Positions 18,018 to 27,954 of a stretch of 64,000 nucleotides of DNA are shown piece after piece (the stretch's first letter is position 1; each line of letters opens with the position of its first letter). The stretch is from Flammeovirga sp. EKP202 (GTDB taxonomy: Bacteria > Bacteroidota > Bacteroidia > Cytophagales > Flammeovirgaceae). The position numbers and the translations under genes were made by a program. Under the pieces are notes generated by a model, which searched no databases, was not told where the DNA came from, and saw nothing but the letters and a program-made list of their open reading frames with translations. The DNA is taken from the NCBI RefSeq assembly GCF_014534745.1, contig NZ_JACVVP010000037.1, forward strand, positions 1 to 64,000. The letters are read 5' to 3'.

Positions 18018-18713
18018 TTACATTTTTAGGGTTGATAAACCGCCGTCAACATGAATAACCTGACCGGTGATCCATGACGATTGGTCTGATAATAAAAAGT
18101 GTGTGATATTGGCAATGTCTTCAGCACTGCCAATTCTTTGTAATGGGTGTGTTTTTGAGTTGGCTTCAACTTTGGCTTCACTACTCAAAAACTTCGCCGC
18201 AAGTGGAGTAGCAGTCAAGGAAGGAGCAACGGCATTAAAGCGTACTTTAGGTGCATATTCTGAGGCCAAAGATTTTGTAAGCCCTTCAATTGCACCTTTT
18301 GATGAGGCTACCAAACTATGGTATTTAAAGCCCATCTGATTAGCAACTGTTGAATAAAGGACAACTGACCCTTTACCTTTTCGGAGTGCGTTAATACAAG
18401 ATTGTATTACTTTTACAGCACCTACCACCTGCAAATTGAAGTCATCAATAAATGCTTGCGATGATATTTTAGAGAATGGTTGCAAATCAATTGCCCCTGG
18501 ACAGTATACTAATCCATCTAATTCATTAGGGATAACAGAAAAGTCGAGTGTTTCGTCTAACACATTGAGGGGAAAGAAATGTACGTTACTGTATTCATCA
18601 AGTGGGGCAGTTTTATTGTAGGTCGCAAAGACCTCATGACCTTCATTTGAAAGCTGATTTACTACTGCTCTTCCGATTCCTGATGAACCACCAATCACTA
18701 AAAATTTTTTCAT
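18018..18713 (-). CDS. SDR-family oxidoreductase lacking the usual catalytic Tyr
   Basis: A 231-residue short-chain dehydrogenase/reductase fold with the cofactor motif IGGSSGIGRA at the N-terminus, the strand motif VYCPGAID, and the PSLTATPLA segment after strand 6. The active-site region reads YHSLVASSKGAIEG. The YxxxK tyrosine position is Val, and the nearest Tyr is eight residues before the Lys. A subgroup of SDRs with this HS.VA..KGA pattern exists, so this may be a natural variant rather than a loss of function. It is the first gene of the operon with the 53-aa and SRPBCC genes. Substrate unknown. Confidence 0.75.
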   Translation of the reverse strand: MKKFLVIGGSSGIGRAVVNQLSNEGHEVFATYNKTAPLDEYSNVHFFPLNVLDETLDFSVIPNELDGLVYCPGAIDLQPFSKISSQAFIDDFNLQVVGAVKVIQSCINALRKGKGSVVLYSTVANQMGFKYHSLVASSKGAIEGLTKSLASEYAPKVRFNAVAPSLTATPLAAKFLSSEAKVEANSKTHPLQRIGSAEDIANITHFLLSDQSSWITGQVIHVDGGLSTLKM

Positions 18714-18890
18714 TCTTGTATTATTGTAATTTGTTAATTCATTAACACAGAAATGAAATTTTTGTTTTGAAAATATAGTATTAGGACTAAAAGATTATAA
18801 GATTAATGCAAAATTATATTACAGATTGAAATGTGTGTTATGTGATGGGTTATCAGTTCTTTAGTAGCGGTAAGGTGAGGTGATTTTCAA

Positions 18891-18979
18891 GAAAAAAACG
18901 AAGAGGAAAGAAATTTAAAAGTGGATTCTATAAACGCTTGTAGAAAGGTCGATTGAAAGTTGACGATAATTTAGTCTAC
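18891..18979. repeat. Degenerate terminal part of the modular repeat (R3)
   Basis: Matches the end block seen at 45420-45480 (GCTTGTAGAAAGGTCGATTG, then AAAGTTGACGATAATTTAG), preceded by a remnant of the ACGAAG arm. The remainder of 18714-19334 holds two hairpins and no gene. One hairpin (19182-19198, CGTGGC/GCCACG) has no clear T-run. Confidence 0.6.
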
Positions 18980-19012
18980 TATATCATGACTACTAAGACA
19001 AAATCTTATTAC

Positions 19013-19048
19013 AAAAAACACCTAGAAGTTATAGAAACTCCTAGGTGT
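19013..19048 (-). terminator. Terminator-like hairpin downstream of the amylase gene
   Basis: The arms ACACCTAG and CTAGGTGT, plus an AGTT/AACT extension, are followed on the minus strand by TTTTTTGT. It lies about 290 bases after the amylase stop. Confidence 0.45.
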
Positions 19049-19334
19049 ATGGTTTAGGAATGAAATTAAAACTATCCAGCGTAAACGAGTGAATGAATTT
19101 TAACTTCAAATAGTAGTAGAACAATGTCAAACTTTATCTTTATTCATTCATTTCAATCCTATAGATGTGAGGTCCTTGTTTCGTGGCAAAAGGCCACGTT
19201 TCAAAAAATCTATTTTTAGAATTTAAAATCTTAAGTTTAAATATCTTGTTCAATTATGTTCTACTACTTTATCTCATTTTTTATTATCTAATGATGAAAA
19301 AATCTTGTCCTAAAAATATTAGATAGTGCTGGAA

Positions 19335-22220
19335 TTAATTGATAACAATCCTTTTAACATACTTCTTATCGCCTACACTCACTTTAATAAGGTATAGCCC
19401 TTTAGACAAATCTTTTACAGGAACATTGATTTTGGATACGCCACTTTCCAATGTTCTATGAATTGAAGTCAAAACTTGTTGACCATTTAAATCAAATGCT
19501 TGCATAGTAAAGGGTACAGGGGTAGTAACACTCACATCCAGTGTGAATTGATTACTAACAATAGTAGGGTATAACTTTAAGTTGTCTTCCTCAAGAAGCA
19601 GACTATTTGTAGTTCTGCCATTGGAACCTTCAGGATTAGAAGCATACCAAGTACCATCTTTGTACCAGCCTTCACCACTTCTATTAAGGTCGCCTGTTTG
19701 AGCACCAGCACCATTATGGAAAAGTAAGTTACTTGATGTAGCACCTTCTATGGTATAAGTATACCATCCATTTCCTTCATCTGTCATTATTTCTCCTGGC
19801 CAGTTTGAACTCGTGCCATTTGATGCTCCCCAATAATGAATTCTTGTGCTGTTACCCCAAGTCGATTTATAATGAACCACCAAACCACTTGCCGGTTGAG
19901 GTGCTTGATCAGACCATTGGCCATTTTCAAACCAACCCTCTTTATCTCTTATCATATCATCCGTTTGGTTGCCATTACCATCATGGAAAAGTAAACTTGT
20001 TGATTGAACTCCGGCAGGGAATTCATACACATACCATCCATTTTCCATCGTCATTGTGGCACCAGGCCAAACGGCATTCGCTACACTACCACTCGGTACA
20101 GCACCCCAATGATAAATCATATTATAACCTTTTACATGTACTTTAAAACCACCTCCAGTATTGTTTTCATTTACTGTAAATGAAGAGCTTGCTAAAGTAC
20201 TTGTATTACCAGATGCATCTTCAGCATAATATTGAACTGTTGCATCTGCTGTCAATGTAACCGTAGTGCTACCATATGCTACTTCTGATGGTGTACTTCC
20301 ATCAGTAGAATAATATATCTTAGGATTAGTATCTTCGTTATCTGTTGCAGACAAAGTGATTGTAACACTACCGTCAAAGGTTCCGCCATCAGGAGTGATA
20401 GATGTAGTTGGAGCTTCAGTATCAGGAGTGATGGGTTGAGGTTCAGGAACCCATCCATTGTCATACCATACATCTCCACAAATATTCATTTCATCATCCG
20501 TAACCTTAGATCCATCGCATAAAAGAATCAAATTTGTACAGCTACCTTCAATGGTATATTCATAATATCCTTCATATTTTGATGAAGCTTGCATGCTTAC
20601 ACCAGGCCAAGTAGTTGTTGCTGTTCCATCGACAACACCCCAGAAATAAATACTCGGATTACTACAGTTCGCCTTAAAATAAACTGTCATTGTAGAAGCT
20701 TCATTAAAAGTATAAGTCCTTTCCACTACATCCGAAGATCCATTTTCATTGATCGCAATAGCTTTCAACGTTTTTACTTCACCTGGATTACCGCAGATGT
20801 CAAACGCTCCCGTATAAACAGCACTTGCTGAAGTGGGTGTTGAACCATCTAGCGTATAATAAATTGTACCTTCAGTTGCTGAAAGCGAAACATTGGCACA
20901 TCCTGCTGAATAATTTCCACTAGGAGTATTTAAAGTTAACTCAGGTAGTGTGATTACTGTACCTTTGTCCCAGATAGCGTATCCAGGTCCTGAAACTTTT
21001 AAGTTCCAACCATTTCCAGGTGACCAGTTCCCTCCACCAATTTTCATGGCTACTTTATTGTCGATAATAGCAGCATAGTATGAATTATCGTTTTGACCTT
21101 CAACTTGCACATAACTAGTGTTCGTGATATTGTTGGCCTTACGGATTGAAATCATGTCTCTTAATGCATCCTTGATTCCATAATCAAAATAGTGAGAATA
21201 GAATACTACTGGAATTCCGGGGTGAGTAAGGATATAAGCATATCCTTGTAAAAGTTTGGAATTGTTGGAAGGATCATTAGGAAATGAGTTATTTCCGTAC
21301 TCTGATCTTACAGGCTCAGTATCATGATTTTCTAGGAAAGATACTGCTTGATTACCATGTGTACCTAATAAACTAGGTAAACCATTAAGATAGTTGTAGT
21401 TGCCATTTACGGCATCGTGTAATGTATACTTCAGAGGAAAGTCAAAGGCTGACGAGGTGTTTTGTGCACCATTCAACCAGCTTACAATTTCGTTGTAAGG
21501 CTTCCATTGTTCCCCGATAGAAATGTAAGGAGAAGTAGCGTTGTTGTATTCCGCAAAGTAATACGCATTGAATCCATGTACGAAGTCATATCTCCATCCA
21601 TCATACCCTACATCATTTTTTAGCCAGTTCATCCATTTTTTAACCTCATCACGAACCGTGAAAGAGTTGTGATTAAGGTCTCTGGCAGCTTCATATTGTG
21701 TTCCAGAGTCATTATCACCACAAGCAGCACCTTTTTCAGTACTGTACTCGCTCCAATTCACCTCATCGTCAGCACAAATAGAAGAACAGCCCCCTAAAGA
21801 TGGTTCTGTAAAATCTGCCCATCCTGTTGAACCTACTCTATGGTTGATAACAATGTCAGCAATGGCCTGTACATTATTATTGCCAAGATTAGAAATTAAG
21901 GTTCTTAATTCAGCCTCAGTACCATAATTGGAGTTGAGGTCATACCATTTACGAGGAAGATAACCTGCTCTGTCTGCCGCGTCAGATGGAGGTGGTAGCC
22001 AGATGGCATCAAATCCAGCAGAAGAAATATCTCCTACTTTACTGTTAAGATTTTGCCACCAATCTTTTTTGGTAGCGTCAGCAGCTTCCCAGTGGAAACC
22101 TTGTAGAATTACATCATTTCTACCGCTCTGTTGAGCGAAAAGTCCATAGTTTAAGCTTAGTAATGCCAATACCGATAGGATAACGGTACGCATAAGAAGT
22201 AATTGTGATTTCATTTTCAT
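19335..22220 (-). CDS. Secreted GH13 alpha-amylase with three starch-binding-type modules and T9SS tail
   Basis: A 961-residue exported enzyme (signal peptide ending LFAQQ). The GH13 barrel occupies about 20-420, with the conserved regions ADIVINHR, GWRYDFVHG (nucleophile Asp212), IGEQW (acid/base Glu237) and ENHDTEP (Asp300). Two CHB_HEX-like segments (IYYTLDGSTPTSA, IYYSTDGSTPSEV) alternate with three CBM26-like modules at about 508-600, 690-775 and 778-870 (YFWGV..., YHWGAVPSG..., YYWG-type WPG motifs). The T9SS sorting domain is at about 885-961 (LYPTIVSNQFTLDV, GLYLIKVS). It hydrolyses alpha-1,4-glucans at the cell surface or outside. The start at 22220 is preferred; a second ATG at 22214 is equally good. 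Confidence 0.9.
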   Translation of the reverse strand: MKMKSQLLLMRTVILSVLALLSLNYGLFAQQSGRNDVILQGFHWEAADATKKDWWQNLNSKVGDISSAGFDAIWLPPPSDAADRAGYLPRKWYDLNSNYGTEAELRTLISNLGNNNVQAIADIVINHRVGSTGWADFTEPSLGGCSSICADDEVNWSEYSTEKGAACGDNDSGTQYEAARDLNHNSFTVRDEVKKWMNWLKNDVGYDGWRYDFVHGFNAYYFAEYNNATSPYISIGEQWKPYNEIVSWLNGAQNTSSAFDFPLKYTLHDAVNGNYNYLNGLPSLLGTHGNQAVSFLENHDTEPVRSEYGNNSFPNDPSNNSKLLQGYAYILTHPGIPVVFYSHYFDYGIKDALRDMISIRKANNITNTSYVQVEGQNDNSYYAAIIDNKVAMKIGGGNWSPGNGWNLKVSGPGYAIWDKGTVITLPELTLNTPSGNYSAGCANVSLSATEGTIYYTLDGSTPTSASAVYTGAFDICGNPGEVKTLKAIAINENGSSDVVERTYTFNEASTMTVYFKANCSNPSIYFWGVVDGTATTTWPGVSMQASSKYEGYYEYTIEGSCTNLILLCDGSKVTDDEMNICGDVWYDNGWVPEPQPITPDTEAPTTSITPDGGTFDGSVTITLSATDNEDTNPKIYYSTDGSTPSEVAYGSTTVTLTADATVQYYAEDASGNTSTLASSSFTVNENNTGGGFKVHVKGYNMIYHWGAVPSGSVANAVWPGATMTMENGWYVYEFPAGVQSTSLLFHDGNGNQTDDMIRDKEGWFENGQWSDQAPQPASGLVVHYKSTWGNSTRIHYWGASNGTSSNWPGEIMTDEGNGWYTYTIEGATSSNLLFHNGAGAQTGDLNRSGEGWYKDGTWYASNPEGSNGRTTNSLLLEEDNLKLYPTIVSNQFTLDVSVTTPVPFTMQAFDLNGQQVLTSIHRTLESGVSKINVPVKDLSKGLYLIKVSVGDKKYVKRIVIN

Positions 22221-22704
22221 TTCAAAAAGTAAGTTAATTTTCAGACCTATCATAAGAGCATCTCTAACATGCGTCTTAAGGCTTTATTGCTGGTTGAGAG
22301 AGCCTTATTAGTAATAGGTTGATACAATGTTACGGAAGAATGATTTTAGAATCGTACCCCTAGCTGTTTTTTAGGTGCTGAATAATTTTGTAACGTACCG
22401 GTAAATGAAGTGGCACTATTTAATGTGTTGAAAATCAATTATATAAAAATTCGAAGGTATTGAGAGGTAAAAGTTAGAAATGAAGAATGAAGTGAGTCTT
22501 ACTCTGTTTACTTGTTAAATTTTATTTTTAAGGATTTGATAATTTTTATGCAAATCTTTATGATTTGAATGCTATCGTTCATAATACTTTGACATTCAGA
22601 GGTGTTTATGTAGGCTGTTTCATTCATTACATTCTTTTAGTAGAGCTATTGAATGCTTGTGGCTAAAGTCCTTTTTACTTTCATCACATTTTGCACTTCA
22701 GAAA

Positions 22705-22840
22705 TATTGTAAACTAAGTTTTCATTAATTATAGTAATTCCTTTTGTGAAGGACAAATGGTAGTGGATTGTGGTTCGCGAGGTCGTTGCAATGCAACGAC
22801 CCTACATATTTTAGAAGATTATTATTAAACATTTGTCTTC
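22705..22840. repeat. Left-end part of the modular repeat (R4: M1 + M2)
   Basis: Begins TATTGTAAACTAAGTTTTC (the inverted-repeat end), then M1, then M2 with the palindrome arms GGTCGTTGCA/TGCAACGACC at 22781-22801. M3 and the right end are missing. The rest of 22221-22918 holds no gene. Confidence 0.8.
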
Positions 22841-22847
22841 GTTCAAT

Positions 22848-22884
22848 AAAAAAATCCCACCTTCTACTTTTGTAAAAGATGGGA
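22848..22884 (-). terminator. Terminator of ahpC
   Basis: On the minus strand TCCCATCTTTTAC pairs with a complementary arm ending GGTGGGA and is followed by TTTTTTT, 35 bases after the ahpC stop. Confidence 0.65.
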
Positions 22885-22918
22885 CAAGAGTTAAGTTGGG
22901 GTGTATAATTACTTTTGA

Positions 22919-23482
22919 CTAGATTAAACCTACAAGGTCAATGCTAGGCTTTAAAGTTTCGTTTCCTTCTTTCCATTTTGCTGGGCAAACTTCAGAAGGG
23001 TTCGCAGCAACGAACTGTAAAGCTTTTAATTTTCTCAATAACTCTTCAGCGTTTCTTCCTACGTTACCTGCAACTACTTCGTAAGATACGATTTCGCCTT
23101 CAGGGTTCACGATGAATGTACCTCTTTCAGCTAAACCTACTTCCTCAATCATTACGTCAAAACCTCTTGAAAGAACTCCTGTAGGATCTGCTAACATTGG
23201 GTAGTTGATTTTTTTGATTGTTTCAGAAGCATCGTGCCATGCTTTGTGAACGAAGTGAGTATCAGTAGACACAGAGTATACTTCAGTACCTGTAGCTTTG
23301 AATTCTTCGTATAAGTTTGCTAAATCTTCTAATTCTGTAGGGCAAACGAAAGTGAAGTCTGCAGGGTAGAAAAAGAATACTGACCATTTACCTAAAACGT
23401 CAGCTTTAGAAACTTCTTTAAATTCGTTGTTAGCGTACGCTTGTACGTTGAAGTCTACAATTTGTTTTCCGATTTGTGACAT
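22919..23482 (-). CDS. ahpC: AhpC-type 2-Cys peroxiredoxin
   Basis: A 187-residue typical 2-Cys peroxiredoxin that reduces hydrogen peroxide and alkyl hydroperoxides in the cytoplasm. The peroxidatic Cys47 is in FTFVCPTEL and the resolving Cys166 in SEVCPAKW; length and order match AhpC (subunit C). It needs an NADH- or thioredoxin-linked reductant; no ahpF is next to it. It has a strong Bacteroidota promoter upstream and a terminator downstream, so it is monocistronic. Codon use is tidy, as expected for a highly expressed gene. Confidence 0.95.
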   Translation of the reverse strand: MSQIGKQIVDFNVQAYANNEFKEVSKADVLGKWSVFFFYPADFTFVCPTELEDLANLYEEFKATGTEVYSVSTDTHFVHKAWHDASETIKKINYPMLADPTGVLSRGFDVMIEEVGLAERGTFIVNPEGEIVSYEVVAGNVGRNAEELLRKLKALQFVAANPSEVCPAKWKEGNETLKPSIDLVGLI

Positions 23483-23547
23483 AGTAATATCTATATATAA
23501 TTAAATAATTTTTCGTTTTCTGAATCAGTTTGTTTCTGATCACATTG

Positions 23548-23579
23548 CAAACATAATAGGCGAATGAAAATAAGGCAAA
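23548..23579 (-). promoter_or_regulatory. Strong Bacteroidota promoter of ahpC
   Basis: On the minus strand TTTG (23579-23576), a 20-base spacer and TATGTTTG (23555-23548) match the -33/-7 consensus TTTG-N(19-21)-TAnnTTTG exactly. The start codon is 66 bases downstream. Confidence 0.75.
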
Positions 23580-23730
23580 GTGATAAAATCTATGACTGTA
23601 TAAGATAAATTTATAGGGTAATATTAATTTTATTTATACCATTAACTTTCAGTAGAATACAGCTTGGGATAGGTAACTCGTTAGCAACTAAAATGTGAAA
23701 ATGAATTATCGGTAATGGTTATGCATAATG

Positions 23731-23940
23731 ATTTGTGAAGACGTTGCAATCCAACGTCTCCACAACACTGCATTTTAGAAGGTCATTATCAAACCCTTTT
23801 CTTTTGACTTCAAAGCCTTGACTTTTTTACTTCGTTTTTGTGTTAATACAAAAATGAAGAAGAAGGAAGCTTGAAAGTATATCTTATGGAATCTTGCAAA
23901 AAGATAGATTGAAAATTGAGGGTAATTTAGTTTAAAGTAT
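23731..23940. repeat. Internally deleted copy of the modular repeat (R5)
   Basis: Carries M2 with a palindrome variant at 23739-23759 (AGACGTTG/CAACGTCT), the 3' end of M3 including the TTTTTGT/ACAAAAA stem, and the terminal block ending TTTAGTTTAAAG. Most of M3 is deleted. It starts about 150 bases upstream of the ahpC promoter. Confidence 0.8.
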
Positions 23941-23953
23941 GTTTCATAGAATA

Positions 23954-25933
23954 TTAGTTATCAATTTTTTCTATTGCCACTTTTAAATTGAAATTTTTGA
24001 CGATAGCATCTAGACCTGATTTTAGTTCTTGATAAACTTCAGGTTGATAAACTGCTTTTTTGAAAAAATATTCACCGTTTACAATGATTTGATTATTTCT
24101 CTTATCGTATCCAAAAGATAAATAAGTAGAAAAATCGTCATTATTTACATAAAAGGGATCAGGTAAATGGTTGACACCGTACCCTTCAGGCATCTTTATT
24201 TTAATGATATATTGATTCTTTTTAGGGTAAAGCATATCTACAGGGTATTCGCGAGTAGGTTGCTTTAATAAATTACTTTTAATGGATAATCCTTGAAAAG
24301 GGTCAATGACAAGTATATTATTTAATCTTGAAAGTCCTGATTGTCCTTTAAATGAAATGGTATAAGGAAGATTGATATTGTCATAATTTAAACTTTTTAT
24401 TTCAGACACTTCGTTGAATAGTGATTTCTTAAAATACTCTTCAATTTTTTCAGTATCATCTTTAAACAATTTTCTATATTTATAGCCTTGATAAAAGTTC
24501 GCGACCACTTTCACATCTGATTCAACGATGTTTTCTTCTTCATCAATAGAAATATTGATTTCCGTTCTTTTGACAGAAGGAATATTGTATCCAATTTTCA
24601 ACCAACTTACCTCTTTACTTTTATCAAGTATTAATGCATACTCATTGATACATCTTGTTGGAATCATATTGACTTCAAGAAGTGGTGCTGTAGCATCTGC
24701 AAGAAAAATTGTTTCACCTACTGTTACCTTAGCAAGTAAATAATTGAACATGCTTGTAAAAGGATAAGACATTTTTAGTTTTCCATGATCTCTTGTACTT
24801 AATATAGCTGGAGAAGCTTCTATACCAGCTTCTTGTAATAGTGCTATCATTAATAAGTTAAGGGCTGCTACATCTCCAGTCTTTTTATTGATCACATCTC
24901 TAGGGGTATCATAAGTACCAAACCCGGTAACTTTATTCCAAATGAAATTCTTTTTCATATAATTAATGATAGCAGAAGCTTTTTGAGCATCACTTAAGCC
25001 TTCTACTTTTAAGTCTTCTTGGAGCATCTTTTTTGCCATTCTTTTACAAATTTTCAAATACTTTCCCAAGTGTTCTAAGTTGTACAATGAGGTTATCAAT
25101 TTCTCCCAGGTAGTGATTATTTCTTCTACCGTTAAGTCACTGTAGGTCACTTTAGAAATTTGAAAGTCAATTTTTTTGATATAATCATTGATTGAAGTGA
25201 TGTATGCTTCATCTTTGAATGCTTCTACATTTTTTAATACAGAAGTATATATCATTTCTTTGTATTCTAAGCTCCCATAGCCTTTTGTAGTTGTTCCTTT
25301 TTCAACATTGTAATAATCAAACTCATCTATTCTTTGATCTAACCTAACGTATTCAAAAAAAGGAATCATAAATACCCTATGTTGACTATGAAGAGTTGGA
25401 ATTTTTGATTGGAACTTCCAGTCTGGCATTTTAAAAATATAGGGTGTGATATGTTCGTATTTGTATTCAATAATGACACCCTCCTTTACATTAGGAAAAG
25501 TAAATTTCTTAATCATAGTGAATTCACTGATTCTTTCTGTGAATATGTTCTCAGCGGAAATTTCTTTTTTATCAACGATACGACCATTTTCTATCACATA
25601 AGTGTAGGCTTCGATATTTTTTACTTTTTCGAAATCCTTTCCCTTTTTAGCGAAAAAAGGAATAGAGACACTGGCATAATGTTCCCCTTCTTCATTTAAG
25701 ATTTTTATTCTTTTGTGCCTTGTTGTACGAATAGAATACCCATCTAAGTAATCGAGAAACTTAGTTTCACCGACATCAAAAAGAACTACTGCTTCTGCAG
25801 CAGAATCAAAAGAACAGTGTGTTAACTTTATTTCTTCTTCTGATATTACACCTAATTTAGGTTCGATGGTATCTTGTCCTAGAGCAAAAAATGAATATAC
25901 AGTTAGTAACAGTAGTAATAATAGTTGCTTCAT
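23954..25933 (-). CDS. DUF3857 / transglutaminase-like-fold exported protein
   Basis: A 659-residue exported protein (signal peptide MKQLLLLLLLTVYSFFALGQ). The first half matches DUF3857 (RHKRIKILNEEGEHYASVSI, VKNIEAYTYVIENGRIVDKK, FPNVKEGVIIEYKYE). At about 320-410 lies a transglutaminase-like core (KKTGDVAALNLLMIALLQEA, GIEASPAILSTRDHG). In active transglutaminases the GDC motif supplies the Cys; here it reads GDVA, so catalysis by that mechanism is unlikely. Such proteins are common in Bacteroidota and of unknown function. It lies upstream of no co-directional partner. Confidence 0.75.
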   Translation of the reverse strand: MKQLLLLLLLTVYSFFALGQDTIEPKLGVISEEEIKLTHCSFDSAAEAVVLFDVGETKFLDYLDGYSIRTTRHKRIKILNEEGEHYASVSIPFFAKKGKDFEKVKNIEAYTYVIENGRIVDKKEISAENIFTERISEFTMIKKFTFPNVKEGVIIEYKYEHITPYIFKMPDWKFQSKIPTLHSQHRVFMIPFFEYVRLDQRIDEFDYYNVEKGTTTKGYGSLEYKEMIYTSVLKNVEAFKDEAYITSINDYIKKIDFQISKVTYSDLTVEEIITTWEKLITSLYNLEHLGKYLKICKRMAKKMLQEDLKVEGLSDAQKASAIINYMKKNFIWNKVTGFGTYDTPRDVINKKTGDVAALNLLMIALLQEAGIEASPAILSTRDHGKLKMSYPFTSMFNYLLAKVTVGETIFLADATAPLLEVNMIPTRCINEYALILDKSKEVSWLKIGYNIPSVKRTEINISIDEEENIVESDVKVVANFYQGYKYRKLFKDDTEKIEEYFKKSLFNEVSEIKSLNYDNINLPYTISFKGQSGLSRLNNILVIDPFQGLSIKSNLLKQPTREYPVDMLYPKKNQYIIKIKMPEGYGVNHLPDPFYVNNDDFSTYLSFGYDKRNNQIIVNGEYFFKKAVYQPEVYQELKSGLDAIVKNFNLKVAIEKIDN

Positions 25934-26057
25934 TAGTATTTTTAATTTGTCTTGAAAGAAGGATATGCACTATTGATAGCCCTTCATAGGTTTATATTTA
26001 TTAGGCTGCAAATATTGAACATATAGAGAAAAAATAAAATTTATAGTATGCTTTTAT

Positions 26058-26102
26058 AAAAAAATACATTGTTGGCCCTTCAAGTTATAGACCAACAATG
26101 TA
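26058..26102 (-). terminator. Terminator of the MuiA-like gene
   Basis: Perfect 11-bp arms (TACATTGTTGG and CCAACAATGTA) are followed on the minus strand by ATTTTTTTAT, 10 bases after the stop codon of the gene at 26112. Confidence 0.75.
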
Positions 26103-26111
26103 GTATTGATA

Positions 26112-27761
26112 TTAATTGATATCTAAAGGTTCAAACCCTTTGCTAGGGTATTCTACTTCATATTGAAGGATTAATTCTTTGGTTTTGGAAGCCTCTAAAT
26201 AGAATTCCCATTTGACTTCACCGTCTTCCTTATTCAAACGTCCTTTGCTTAATTCCAATGGAGTCACAATCACCTGATCATTGGTAGAAACAGGAATTTG
26301 ATCCAGCACTTCAATATTGATCTTCGACGATTTATTATTTTTCACGGTAAGTTTCCAAACCCTATTTGTGCGTTTTTTATTACTAAAAGAACGCTTTTTC
26401 TCCATCTCATAGGCTCTTTCTCTTTTGACAATAATACTCTCATCAATGCCTAAAGAGATGTCCAATGTATCTGTAGATTGACTTGATTGCAGGAATGTTT
26501 TGCCTACAAACTGATTCTCAAAGTAGATATTGGCATTACCAGGAATGAAATTGTATTTTCCCCAATCCGTAACTTTTCCTACCAAAAATACATCAGTGTT
26601 AAGCTTAGGAATGGCTCTGTAAGAGTAAAGTGCTTCAATTTTTTCATTTTTCAATGAAATTTCCTTTTCTCTTGTACCATCATTAATCGTGTATTTTTGA
26701 GGTATTTTGTAAGTAAATTGTGTTTGGAAAGATGTACTTTCAATATTCCATCCGGAATAAACTTCAACTTCCTGTATATATTCTTCCTCTATCTCATCAC
26801 TAGCTCCCCAATCATCATCATTAAACTCTTGTACTATTCTACTTTTTTGCGGAGCAATCTGTACACCAGCTACTTTATCTTGAAGCATATTATAATTATT
26901 TCTATTGGCTGAAACCAAGTTAAGGTAAAGGGGCTCAAGGTAAGGAAGTGTGTTGTCTTTTGATGGATTACCTGATGCAATGCTGACATTAATGTCTTTC
27001 CAATCAATTCCTGTATTTTGATAAATATTGGCTTTGAAAACGACATCAAAAGGAGAATTAATATCTGTAGCCAACACGTCATAAGTTGGGTTCCAACCTA
27101 CATTATTCACAATATATTTTAGAAGACACTTTATATTTTGTTCTTTTTCGGATTGCACAGTTACCAAAATATCTTTAAAATAAGTCTTATGTTTCTTTCT
27201 GATTTCATTGGCTTCTTCTTGAAGCTTTTTGATCTCTTCACTTAGAGTTTTGATTTCTTTTTGGTAAATGCTTTTTTCCTTTTCTACTTGAAGTCTTTTA
27301 TCATGAAAAAAGGCAAGAGCACTTTTCAACTCTGCAATATTTAGGTTATTGGAATTGATCGTTTTGTTGGCTTCTAAGAGTTCCAAATCCTTATTTAAAA
27401 TCTCTAGATAGGTATCCTTTTCTTTAATTTTTTCTTTAATATCTTTAATCTGATCCATCAATTTTTGATAGGCATCATTATCTTTCAATAAGATATTATT
27501 TTGCTGGTAGTCTATAGATAAAACTCTTACCCCTTTTGCTTGAAATTGTATCGTATTTGTAAACAGGTAGGAAGAAAGCCCTTTAAAAATAATGGTAGAT
27601 TTTCCCTTTGGTATTGCAACTGCAGCTTTTCGTTCCACACTTGCAGAATTGGTATAGACTGTTGCATTGCTCACATTGGTTTTTACTTCGATAGGTGTAT
27701 TCGCCAACGTAAAAAAAGGAAGGCATAAAATGATAAATAGAGCGTTGATATTTTTTCTCAT
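26112..27761 (-). CDS. MuiA-type DUF4139 exported protein
   Basis: A 549-residue exported protein (signal peptide MRKNINALFIILCLPFFTLA). It has the N-terminal DUF4140 region (VSNATVYTNSASVERKAAV, IFKGLSSYLFTNTIQFQAKG), a long coiled coil at about 90-200, and the C-terminal DUF4139 beta-domain (VGWNPTYDVLATD, VSIASGNPSKD, ENQFVGKTFLQSS, VKNNKSSKINIEVLDQIPVS). The family is named mucoidy inhibitor A after an Acinetobacter protein; in most bacteria its role is unknown. A DUF3857 gene lies downstream on the same strand, but a strong terminator separates them. Confidence 0.85.
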   Translation of the reverse strand: MRKNINALFIILCLPFFTLANTPIEVKTNVSNATVYTNSASVERKAAVAIPKGKSTIIFKGLSSYLFTNTIQFQAKGVRVLSIDYQQNNILLKDNDAYQKLMDQIKDIKEKIKEKDTYLEILNKDLELLEANKTINSNNLNIAELKSALAFFHDKRLQVEKEKSIYQKEIKTLSEEIKKLQEEANEIRKKHKTYFKDILVTVQSEKEQNIKCLLKYIVNNVGWNPTYDVLATDINSPFDVVFKANIYQNTGIDWKDINVSIASGNPSKDNTLPYLEPLYLNLVSANRNNYNMLQDKVAGVQIAPQKSRIVQEFNDDDWGASDEIEEEYIQEVEVYSGWNIESTSFQTQFTYKIPQKYTINDGTREKEISLKNEKIEALYSYRAIPKLNTDVFLVGKVTDWGKYNFIPGNANIYFENQFVGKTFLQSSQSTDTLDISLGIDESIIVKRERAYEMEKKRSFSNKKRTNRVWKLTVKNNKSSKINIEVLDQIPVSTNDQVIVTPLELSKGRLNKEDGEVKWEFYLEASKTKELILQYEVEYPSKGFEPLDIN

Positions 27762-27954
27762 AAGAATAAGTATAGTGATTGATATTATAATTTGACTGAG
27801 TATTTGTTCCTATTTATAGAGACATTTGAAGTATGAAATAGGAAGCAATAGAAATGGTTATTTATAGATTGATAACATTTTATATAACCATAAATACGTT
27901 GAAAAATTGCTGTCTCAAGTAAAAAGTAGGGCCTTGTATCATCCTTTTTAACAC

